64,000 nt of DNA from Lycium barbarum (taxonomy: Eukaryota; Streptophyta; Magnoliopsida; Solanales; Solanaceae), in contig NC_083341.1 of NCBI RefSeq assembly GCF_019175385.1, positions 65,319,800-65,383,799 of the forward strand. Reading direction: 5' to 3'. This document shows, in pieces, positions 37,189 through 48,335 of this stretch (position 1 is its first letter; each line of letters starts with the position of its first letter). The notes beneath the pieces are model-generated. The model was not told the DNA's origin. It saw only the letters and a program-made list of their open reading frames with translations, and made no database searches. Made by a program: the position numbers and the translations under genes.

Positions 37189-39416
37189 CACTTGGTGATA
37201 ACCTGACCTCAAGTCCATTTTGGAAAACCACTTGGCACCCTATAGTTGATCAAACAAATCATCAATCCTTGGGAGAGGATATTTGTTCTTTATCGTCACC
37301 TTGTTCAACTGCCTATAATCGATGCACATTCGTATGGAGCCATCTTTCTTTCTTACAAATAGGACAGGTGCTCCCCACGGTGATGAACTGGGTCTAATAA
37401 ATCCCTACTCAAACAAATCTTTCAACTTTGCCTTTAATTCTTTCAATTCTGCCGGAGCCATTCAGTAGGGAGGAATAGAAATAGGCTTGGTGTCCGACAA
37501 CACATCAATAGCGAAGTCAATCTCTCTTTCCGGAGGAAGGCCTGGAAGTTCATCTGGAAATACATCTAGAAATTCATTCACTACCGGAATGGATTGGAAA
37601 GTTGACGACTTTGCTTCGGTGTCATGAACTCGGACTAAGTGATAAATATAGCCCTTAGCTATCATCTTCCTTGCCTTAAGGTAGGAAATAAACCTACCTT
37701 TTGGAGAGGCTGTATTACCCTTCCATTCAAGCAAGGGCTCTCCCCGAAATTGAAATCGAACTACTTTCATTCGGCAGTCAACATTAGCATAACATGAGGC
37801 CAACCAATCCATACCCATAATTACATCGAAATCTAACATTTCCAGCTCAACTAAATTAGCTTTAGTCTGGCGATAGCATATCACAATTACACAATTTTTA
37901 TACACTTGTCTTGATATCACGGGATCACCAACCGGAGTAGATACCTCAAAAGGTTTTATTGGCTCAGGTTTCACCCCAATACGACCAGCAACATACGGAG
38001 TAATATAAGATAAGGTAGAACCCAGATCTATCAATGCATACACATCGTGGGAAAATATGGATAATGTACCTGTAACCACATCCGGAGAGGACTCAAGATC
38101 TTGTCGTCCGACTAGTGCATACATACGGGGCTGAGTGGCACCTGAAGTAGATGCTCCCCCTCTGCCTCTACCTCGACCTGCACACCGAAGAGGAACCAGC
38201 CGCTGATCCTGTGGGCTGAACCCCACCTCTACCATACCTCGAAGGAAAATCCCGCATCAAGTGCCTAGTCTGTCCATAAACATATCAAGCATATGTGCCC
38301 TGGCGACATAGCCCTGGATGTAATTTACCGCACTGACTACATCGCGGCACTGGTGGTCTCCTCTGACTATGATCACTCCCAAACTGAGAACCTGATGCTC
38401 TCGAACTCTGACCCTGTCCTGAAAGAAATGAGCGATCAAATCTCCTATCTGAAAATCGTGGAGGCACACTAGTCGCCGACTGGCCTGAATGTCTAGGATA
38501 TATCTGCCTCAATCCCCCTCTGTAATCACTACCTGCCCCCATAGATCTGGCCCTCTTGCTTTGCCTTCTATCAATATCACGATCACCCCTTTGCGGATGT
38601 TGTCGTCCTTCTAAATTCTGGGAATGGGCTTGAATTCGAGAAATATCCATTCCATCTTGCAACGAAGCCGTCAAGCAATCCTTAAATAAATGTGGCCCTA
38701 AGCCACTCACGAACCTGTGTACCCTATCTCCCATGTCGGCCAGCATAGTCGGGGCATATCTAGCCAAAGAATTAAACAGAAGGATATACTCCCAGGCACT
38801 CATATTTCCTTGTTTCAAAATTTAAGAATTTATCCGCTCTAGCTCGGCAGACCTCGGGTGGCAAATAATGGTGGATGAAGGCATCTACAAATTCTTGCCA
38901 AACGGGAGGAGGCGCATCGTCTTTTCTTGACGATATCCAATTATTATACCATAATACTGCCACATCTCAGAGTCTATAAGATACCAACTCCACATATTCA
39001 GTTTCGGAGGCATGAATAATCTTCAACGTCCTCAACATTTCATCAATAAAACTTTGTGGGTATTCATTCGGCTTTGACCCGAAAAATTCTGGAGGATTCA
39101 AACTCATGAAATCACGGGCTCTGGTACTAGCTGCCCGATCACTTGTCCCCGCATTCTGTCGCTGTGCCTGGGCAGCAACTAACTGAGTCAATAGGTGGAT
39201 AGCCTCGGTCACTTGTTGAACCGAAGCAACCGGTGGAGGAACTGGAGCTGAAGCTCCTCCTTGTTCTTCTACATTAGGCGGGGTGGAGGAAGTATTAGAT
39301 GGGGCCTCATTATGTGACTCGCCCTCTTTTACATTCATTAGCGGCTCTCTTTCTACCCGCCTTTTCATCATAGTCTTACCCTTCTGGGCGGCAGTAGCTT
39401 TTCCCTTTGGCGGCAT
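37189..39416 (-). pseudogene. gag, protease and RT N-terminus, element B
   Basis: Minus strand from 39416 (MPPKGKATAAQKGK). gag keeps LLTQLVAAQAQRQ, NPPEFFGSKPNEYPQ and ESGLGPHL-type blocks; there is a stop (TGA where relatives have CGA) at about 38968, a one-base frameshift near 38820 in a T run, and a degenerate zinc knuckle near 38270 with a stop replacing a cysteine. Protease shows D-L-G-S (near 38020) in place of D-S-G. A stop (TGA for CGA) follows PPY at about 37462. The RT N-terminus with [11 protein letters not shown] and [10 protein letters not shown] ends at the solo LTR (37188/37189) and continues at 33753. Confidence 0.88.
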
Positions 39417-39606
39417 TTCTGAAATCATAGCACACGATTAAGAGGAGAAAATCTTATAACACAGCTCTATCGCATGATCTCTTAAGAAGAAAGATGGTCA
39501 TTTTTCCTAAATGCCCTGTAGCCACTTGTTTATTAGTGTGACGCGCATCACACCATAAATAAGACTCTACTAGACATGGCTCGTAGACACTCCCTAGGAC
39601 TGAACT

Positions 39607-39618
39607 GCTCTGATACCA
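39607..39618 (-). other. primer binding site (Met-tRNA type), element B
   Basis: Reverse complement of TGGTATCAGAGC, 4 bases inside the LTR boundary at 39623. Confidence 0.88.
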
Positions 39619-39622
39619 CTTA

Positions 39623-39772
39623 TGTCACGACCTGTATAGGAGCCATGACGGGTACTCGGGGCTAACTACCGAGCACCACTCATTCCATTACTTATCATAC
39701 TCAATCATAGGAAAACAATTGTTCATTTGGAAACATAATTACTTTCATATACATAAGCCCTTTGGCTATCAA

Positions 39773-39832
<60 letters not shown>

Positions 39833-40247
39833 AGTAACATTGTGAGACCATACTACCCACACATGCATATCTACGAGCCTCTACTAAAGTACTAGACATA
39901 TGGATGGGACAAGACCCCGTCGTGCCCAAAATACATATACATATATATACACAAAAGAACAAACCAAATAGCACCTCCGGAGTAAGGGAGTGCTCGTGTA
40001 AATCTGCTGAAAACTTCTACGAGTCTGGATCACCTCCCTGTCTACCTGTGGGCATGAACACAGCATCCAAAGAAAACGAACGGCAGTATGAACATTGTAC
40101 TGAGTATGTAAGACATGCATGAAATGAACATAATAGAAGAATCATAAGACATAGGGTGAAGATATAACCTGCGTGAGTTTTATGGGTGAATACATCTCAT
40201 ACATATATCATATATCTCATACATATATCATATATCATATATCATAT

Positions 40248-40304
<57 letters not shown>

Positions 40305-42304
40305 GTTTATGTGTCATCATAGCGTATATATCATCGCATCATAATTATCATCGTTAACCCGCATTCGGGTAACCATCATATGCCGCCCACTAGTGGTGAT
40401 CATGCCCGACCCTCTAGGCTCGGTATAAAAATAGCAGCCTGCCTTAGCGGTGACATGCCCAGCCATTTAGGCACGGTGGAATCGTATGCAGCCCGCCTTC
40501 GCGGTGACATGCCCGGCCAACTAGGCACGGTGGAATCGTATCGTCATATAATCAATCATAAACGCATCATTATTACACATCTCATAAACATATTATGACT
40601 TAACATCATTATTCATTTATCATCAAAACATACATTAGAACTTGAAGGAAACTATGGCTATGTCGGAGTGACATAAGGTCGTGATTCCTCGATTATATTA
40701 TGAAGTAATCATCAACATCATATCTCACCTTGAAGGAACTAACATTTTAAGGTGGGTGTACACAAGGAAAAGCATCAATGAAACCATACTTAGAATCATT
40801 AGCTTCATGGACATCTTACTTCACTCTAGGACTCTTTATACTTAACTCATCATCATCATTATCTTGCTCGTCGCATCTCTTTTCTTTATCTCATACATAT
40901 ATAGCTCATTACAGTCATGGACTCATAGTTCCTTTATTTAGGCAGATTATGGGAAATTTAGAAGATTCAGGTCATAGGAGTCATGCCATAGAAAGAAGGG
41001 ACTAACCTCACATACCTCTTTCGTTTAACAGTTTTATCGCTTGATTGTTCTCCTTCGATGCTCGCGTTTCTACCTTCAAGAGGATTCGCATCAACATTAG
41101 TTAATCGATTATAAAAACGTATTACAATTTCTAGAGAAAATTGGGAAGCATTTCCTTTGTTTATACAACTTTCCTCACTTTACATATCAACTCCCAACAT
41201 CCATCACAACATTCACAATATCATACACAAAAATCATCATTCATCTACGTTATCCACATTTCACAATTTCACTTCGATTCTTACATAATAGTGGTCATGG
41301 TTCGCTATCATGTTTTCTCACATATAATACTTATCCCATGTTCTAAATGTCATTCATAGCGTACTTATAATCACAACATATCAATATTCATAATTCACCC
41401 CAAACTACTACTCAAAAATGACACTATTCTCACATTCATGACCCATTTTCTATATCCTTCTACAATCCAAGTGTTTTAACTTTTCAACACGAAACAACAT
41501 TGAATGATCATAAAACTCACCTTATATAATGGAATAATAAGCCTTGAGTGGGAATTCTCTTCTTGCACCAAAACCCTAGCTCACTTCCCTTGGGATTTCT
41601 TGGCTTAGATGAACTTTGATATGTTTCATACACTTGATTTTGTGGGTTTCATGTAGTTGATCATAGATTTCTCTTAGTTTCTTATGGATGAAGAGTGGAG
41701 AAAATTCTAGAGTGTTCTTGAGGTGTGGAGAGTGGAAATGAAATGAATTAAATGAGAGAAAGGATCCTTATATCGTTTTAACATTTGACCCGACACGAAC
41801 ATACGGACCAACATACGGTCCGTATATTTTATACTGACTATATGTATGGACCGTATGTTTGGTCCAGTGAAGACCCTCATTCTGGGCAGAACATACAGCT
41901 GGACATACGGTCCATATGTTTTATGTGACCAGTATGTTTGGCCGTATAATGCCCAGCTCTCCGAAGTTCGTTCTCGTCGACTCGTTTGATCTCCAATCCT
42001 TATGGAACCTTCTTGACACTTGTTTAATACTTCATTAGAAATCTAAACATCCCTATAACTCGTCCTCAAGGCCTTACCAAACAATCCTTAACGCAATAAT
42101 TTACGAAACCTTTCCTAAACCCCTCTTATACTCCACTTGTCCTTATCAATCCTTATTTCATCAATTCATTAAACTTCAAAATCTTAACGTATACATTCTA
42201 AGACCACTAAATATCCATCTTATAGTCTTAAGAACTTCCTGTTACCCTTAAGCTCGCATTGGTTCATTCACTGCACGATGACATGAAATTTCCAAGGTGT
42301 AACA
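39623..42304 (-). repeat. 5' LTR of element B
   Basis: 2682 bp, TGTCACGACC...GGTGTAACA on the plus strand, followed by TSD ATTGA (42305-42309). Carries two long (TA)n tracts (39779-39828 and about 40250-40300) that are much shorter in the other LTR, three degenerate ~60-bp repeats (about 40390-40540), and the inverted word block with TACGGTCCGTA at 41814-41824. Confidence 0.92.
41765..41772 (-). promoter_or_regulatory. probable TATA box of element B 5' LTR
   Basis: Minus-strand TATAAGGA, also present at 30447-30454 in the 3' copy and, in the other orientation, at 2240-2247 in element F. In minus sense it lies just downstream of the inverted-word block. Confidence 0.5.
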
Positions 42305-43277
42305 ATTGATCACCTAGAGCATTAATTTCATGTTAAGAACTATAGATTCCTTATTCCATATTTCTAGTTCATAAACCCCATTCTATAGGTTGGGATTTGG
42401 GTCTTGAATAGAATTAAGGTTTGAATGATGTTTCTTCTTGATTCTAATTTCATGATTCGGATATGTTTAGACTTCCATTATCTCGATGTTCAAAGGAAGG
42501 GAAAGACTAAGGTTTGATTATTAGAGTCTTTGTTTTTCGGCTCTCCAGGTAGTCAGAACCATGGAATTATAGACCTACATATACCAGATTGTAGTATTTA
42601 TGCATGCTATGGCCCTCAACGGCAAGTCAAAGTATTCAGGTTGACTCTTATCCTTCTTAGTACTAGTGTTTTAATATTATGTTTCATTTTTGCCTTACAT
42701 ACTCGGTACATTATTTCGTACTGACGTCCTTTTACCTGGGGACGCTGTGTTCATACCCGCAGGTTTATACAGGTTGTTGCGAGGATCACACTAATAGGAT
42801 TTTCCAAACACCAGCCAGCGTGGTAAAATCCATGTCATTCAGAGTTACCAGGGTCAGAGTTTTGTGTATATACAGTATGGGTAGGCAGGGGTCCTGCCCC
42901 GACCATGTACAGTTACACTCCCCTAGAGGCTTGTATACTTGTTTTGTCAGTACAATATGTCAGTATAAAGGCCTTGTCGGCCCTTATGTATATATCTATT
43001 ATGGGTTTTACTACGTGTAGAGACGTATATTGGCCTAGTCGGTCAGGTAGTTATTCATGTATGCGTTTGGATGATCCCATCATGCTAAGTAAGTTTGAAG
43101 TACAGAAATTGCAGTATGAGGCCTCGTCAGCCCAAATATGATATTATGTTTTATAGGTTGGCCTCCTGGGCCTTATTCATCTTCCAAGACATAGAGGATA
43201 CGAGTTACAGTTTGGTTCGCTCGGCCCTAGTAAGGTGTCGGGTGCCAATCACACCTCGCCTAGGTTAAGGTGTGACA
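42305..43277 (+). repeat. 5' LTR of element C, second part
   Basis: It resumes after B with the TSD copy ATTGA and ends AGGTGTGACA at 43277. It contains the Ty3-LTR block 'tactcggtacatta..cgtactgacgtcc' near 42700. No Met-tRNA primer site follows: the gag start is only 26 bp away, so the primer site and leader are deleted. Over this half it is poorly alignable to C's 3' LTR. Confidence 0.6.
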
Positions 43278-43302
43278 TGATTTAAATTTTATTCTCTCAC
43301 AA

Positions 43303-46300
43303 ATGGTGAGGACTCGAGCTATGATAGCGACGGATGAGGTGCCAGAGCCCGCTCCTGGGGCAGGTACTAGAGGGCGAGGGGCATCAAGAGGCCGCGGTCA
43401 AGCCAGAGGCCGTAGAGCTACACCAGCAAGGGATGGAGCCCCTGTAGCCAGACAGAGACGAGCACTCTCAGCCTCTCCAGAGCAGTAGCCGGAGGCAGCA
43501 CCGGCAGTCAGGGTGGTACAGAACATGCTTAGACTCACCCGGATACTGCGTCTGACCTCATGTGTTTAGGAAATCATGTCCCGAGTACTTCTTCATCTGG
43601 ACGGCCCGCATGCTGTAGGGGTGCCACTACTCCAGGTAGTAGTTTTCAGACTCAATTGGGGGTACGAAATCCCAAGAAGGGATAGACCATGGGTATGCAT
43701 CCTACTGCAGTCATGGCCCCGCGTATTGGTGTTGTTAAGATTCCTAAGGGTGATCCTAGGCCCCTTGCTGTGCAGGCTATGATTGTTGATGATCAGGATC
43801 TAGTTGGGAGGTTCCTGAAGATGAAGTTGCCCAAGTTCTATAGCTTACATACCGAGGATGCTTATAAGTTCCTTGTGGAGATGCATGAGCGTATCTACAA
43901 GATGGGTATAGTTGAGAATCATGACATGGACTACATATCATTCCAGTTTCACGACGACGCGAAGACTTGGTGGAGAGTATTCATAGATCGCAAGCCAGTG
44001 GGTGCACTCTCTCTTTCTTAGACTCAATTCCATCTGGCCTTCTTGGAGAAATACATGCCGCGTACTTTGAGGGATATGCACAAGGATGAGTTTCTCTATT
44101 TGCAATAGCGTGGGTTGTCTGTTTCTGAGTATGAGGCCAAATTTCTGTTCTTGGCCCGATATGTTGCCCATATTATTGCCTTAGAAGATGAGAGAGTCCA
44201 TAGATTTGTGAATGGACTTGCGTACCCGACTCATATTGCTTGTCTTCAGTTGGTGACCATGGGGTCTTCTTTCCAGGCTATTGTTGATCATGTTATAGGT
44301 GTCGAGTCTGCTAAGGCTCGATCTTTGGGAGAGGCTAGAGAGAAGAAGCCACGTCATTATGGTAGTTTCAGTGGATCCAGCTACAGGGGTAGGGAACAGT
44401 CATCCAAGCCCTATTAGTCAGCCCCTAGCCAACCTATCCAGTCAGCATTACAGGCTTCTTCAAGTGTCCTACTAGACCCAGTGGCTATGGAGTTGAGCAG
44501 TCTTTTGGTGGATCTTACTCCCGACAGTGGACCGTGCCGGTCCTTCCAGTTCATCAGCTTTCATGGATCGACCTCCAGCTCCTAGAGCATGCTATGTGTG
44601 TGGTGACCCCAGTCACCTTATAAGAGATAATCCCAGGTCAGTATAGACTGCGTCCTAGCAGGGTTCCAAGTTTCAGACTCTAAGGGCTCTAGTACCTTCT
44701 AGTGGCAAAGGTGGCACATCAGTTAGAGGCGGTGCTCCGTCAGGCCGCTGTGGCTCTTATCAGACTAGCGATGGACACCAGTCAGGTAGAGGTGGTCCGC
44801 AGGCTTCTATAGGTGGTGGCGGTCTTTTCTATTCCTTTTCGGGTAGGCCCAAGGTGGAGGCCTCTGATGTTGTGATCTCAGGTAAAATTTCTGTTCGACA
44901 TTGACCTGGCTCGGTATTATTTGATCCAGGGGCTATTTATTCCTATGTATCTGTCTATCATGTTGTTGATTGGGATTTATGTGGTGATCGTATTAGTGTG
45001 CCTATCCGTGTATCTAATTCGATCGAAGATTCTGTTATTTTTGATCGACTCTTTTGGTCTTGTTTATTTACTTTTATAGGGCATGATACGTGAGTAGACT
45101 TGATGATATCTGATATGGTAGACTTCGACATTGTTTTGGGTATGTCCTAGTTATCTCCCTACCATGCGATCTTGAACTGCCACGATAAGAAAGTCACTTT
45201 AGCTATGCCTGGCATTCCTTGATTAGAATGGAGGGGTACTCCGAGTCCCGCTCCGAAGAAGATCATTTTCTACGTCTGTGCGAAGAAGTTAGTGGCCAGG
45301 GGGTGTTTGGCTTATTTAGACCATGTTAGCAATACTAGTGTTGATTCTTCGCCCCTTGAGTCTATGCCTATTGTGAGAGATTTTGCTGAGGTCTTCCCTT
45401 ATGATTTGTTGGGTATGCCGCCCGACAGTGATATTGTTTTTTGTATCGACTTGGATTTGGGCACGCGTCCTATATCCATTCCTCCTTATAGGATGGCGCC
45501 CGTTGAGTTGAGGGGGCTAAAGGAGCAGTTGATAGATCTCTTGAGTAAAGGGTTTATTAGACCGAGTGTTTCTCTTTGGGGGCTCTTGCTTTATTTGTGA
45601 ATAAGAAGGACGGTACTATGAGGATGTGCATTGATTATCGTCAGTTGAATAAGGTCACTATTCATAACAAGTATCCTATTCCTCGTATCGATGACCTATT
45701 CGACCAGCTTCAGGGTGCTTCAATATTTTCGAAGATTGATTTGAGGTCAGGCTACCATCAGTTGAAGATTCGAGCCGAGGATGTTCTGAAGACGGCCTTC
45801 CGGACTCGTTATGGCCACTATGAGTTCCTTGTGATGTCCTTTGGGCTTACGAATGCCCCTTCTGCATTTATGACTTTGATGAATGGCATTTTCAAGCCAT
45901 ATCTTGATTCATTTGTGATTGTATTCATTGATGATGTCTTGATTTATTCCAAGGGTAGAGAGGAGCAGGAGCGCCATTTGAGGATTATTCTTGGGTTGTT
46001 GAGGGAGAAAAGACTTATGCCAAGTTTTTGAAGTGTGAGTTCTGGCTTGAGTATGTGGTATTCTTGGGCCACGTTGTGTCTAAGGACGAGAACGTAGTTG
46101 GTCCCAAGAATATTGAGGCCGTTAGATATTGGGCGAGGCCCACTACTATGACCGAGATCCATAGCTTCGTGGGTTTAGCCAGCCATTACCATAGATTTTT
46201 GAAGGGTTTCGTTTCTATTGTTCTTCGTTAACCGGATTGACTCAGAAAGATGCTCCTTTCCAGTGGTCCGATGATTGTGAGGAGAGCTTTCAAAAGCTCA

Positions 46301-48324
46301 AGACCCTTTTGACTTCAGCCCTGATTCTAGCATTACCCGTGGAGGTTAAGGATTTCTCAGTCTATTGTGATGCATCCCGCATGGGTTTGGGTGCTATCTT
46401 GATGCAGGAGAGTAGTGTCATAGCCTATGCTTCCCATCAGTTAAAGATCCATGAGAGGATCTACCCTACCCATGATTTAGAGTTGCTAGCAGTGGTCTTC
46501 GCTTTGAAGATATGGAGGCATTACTTGTATGGCGTCCATTGTGAGGTTTTCACTTATCACCATAGCCTTCAGCACGTGTTTACCCGGAGAGATCTTAATT
46601 CCAAGCAGCGCTGATAGATGGAGCTGCTGAAGGACAATGACATCTCTATTCTTTATCATCCAGCGAAATCCAATATTGTTGCTAATGCCTTGAATCGCAA
46701 GGCCATAAGTATGGCGAGTTTATCCCGTTTGGTTGTTTTCGAGCGTCCGTTAGCCATGGAGGTTCAAACTCTGGCCAACAGTTTCATTCGTGTAGATATT
46801 TTAGTTCCAGGCGGAGTCTTAGCTTGTGTTGAGGCGAGATCGTCCCTATTAGAGCAGATCAGGACCCATCAGTTTGAGGATGTTCAGTTGTGTAAGATTC
46901 AAGATAAGGTTCTGAGGGGAAGGAAGCCATTCTTGATAGTGAGGGGACCCTGATGATCAAGGGACACGTGTGCGTTCCTCGTGTTAGTGATTTGATTCAT
47001 TTGATCTTCATCGAGGCCTATAGTTCGAGGTACTCCATTCATCTGGGTGGCACGAAGATGTATCGTTATTTGAGACAGCACTATTGGTGGGGGAGGATGA
47101 AGAGAGATATTGCAGATTTTATGTCTAAGTCTGGGAATTTTCAGAAAGTGAAGTATGAGCACTAGAGACCTGGTGGTGTGCTCCAGAGGATGCTCACTCC
47201 CGAGTGGAAATGGGAGAGGATTGCCATGGATTTCGTTATGGGTCTTCCGAAGACCTTGGGCAAGTTTGAATCTATGTGGGTTATTGTTGACCGGTTGATC
47301 AAGTCTGCTCATTTCATTCCAGTTCAGGTCACTTATACTGCAGAGAGGTTAGCCAGGATCTATGTTCGAGATATTATGTGATTGCACGGGGTCTCTATTT
47401 CCATTGTTTTGGATCGAGGTCCCCGGTTTACTTCTAATTTCTGGAAGGCTTTTCAGACAGAGTTGGGTACCCAGTTGGACCTGAGTATAACCTTTCTTCC
47501 CCCAGACTGATGATCAGTCCCAGAGGACTATTCAGGTGCTCGAGGATATGTTGAGAGCATGTGTCATTGATTTTGGTGGTCATTGGGACCAATTCTTGCC
47601 CCTGCCGGAGTTTGCGTAAAACAATAGCTACCATTTGAGTATTGATATGGCACCGTTAGAGGCTTTGTATGGTAGGAGGTGTCATTCTCCTATTGGGTGG
47701 TTTGATGCATTTGAGGTTCGCCCGTGGGGCACAGATTTGTTGAGAGAGTCAGTGGACAGGGTGAAGCTTATTCAGGAAAAGCTTCTAGCAGCTCAGAGTC
47801 GACAAAAGATGTATGCGGACCAGAAGGTTTGGGATTTAGAGTTTGGGGTGGGCGAGCAGGTGTTTCTGAAGATCTCATTGATGAAGGGTGTTATGTTATT
47901 TGAGAAGAGGGGAAAGTTGAGTTCGAGGTATTTTGGCCCATTTGAGATTCTCCGTAGAGTCGGTGACGTTGCCTATGAGTTGGCCTTGCCACCAGGCCTG
48001 TCTGGTGTTCATCCGGTCTTTCATGTGTCTATGTTGAAGAAGTACCACTCTGATAGTACTTACATTGTCCATTGGGAGTCAGTGTTTCACGATGAGAATC
48101 TGACCTGTGAGAAGGAGCCGTTAACAAACTTGGATAGGCAGGTTCGGAAGTTCAGGTCCAAGGAGATTGCTTCTATGAAGGTTCAATGGAAGCATCGTCC
48201 TGTTGAGGATGCTACTTGGGAGACTGAGTCTAATATGCGCAAGAGATATCCCCAGTTGTTCATTGATTCTGGTACTTTTTCCCCGTTCCACTTCCTTATC
48301 GCTCGAGGACGAGCGATTGTTTAA
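43303..48324 (+). pseudogene. gag-pol of element C, heavily degraded
   Basis: A second, older Tekay/Del-like lineage. gag begins MVRTRAMIATDEVPEP with an RG-rich stretch (stop at about 43488), then the capsid PKFYSLHTEDAYKFLVEM (43830 on) with stops near 44021 and 44106, and a zinc knuckle near 44590-44637 whose last cysteine position reads asparagine. Protease has D-P-G-A near 44926. RT contains [35 protein letters not shown] and FIDD at 45924-45935. RNase H starts around 46360 ([15 protein letters not shown]). The integrase zinc finger has lost both cysteines (47130-47150), and the LDRGP core is near 47410. The C-terminus at 48150-48265 is chromodomain-like (VQWKH...ATWETE). Frames shift near 43600, 45590, 46020, 46230, 46950 and 47500, with several further stops. 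Confidence 0.88.
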
Positions 48325-48335
48325 TTAGTATATGA

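Larger units (their letters stand above)
18438..42304 (-). mobile_element. element B: Tekay/Del-like Ty3 retrotransposon containing two nested insertions
   Basis: Outer limits are defined by the TSD ATTGA at 18433-18437 and 42305-42309. The element reads on the minus strand: 5' LTR 39623-42304, primer site 39607-39618, gag-pol from 39416 leftward to about 31207, PPT 31004-31020, 3' LTR 18438-31003. The 3' LTR holds element E (19053-28994) and the RT holds a family-D solo LTR (33754-37188). Removing both gives an element of about 10.5 kb. Coding regions are broken by stops and frameshifts. Confidence 0.92.
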
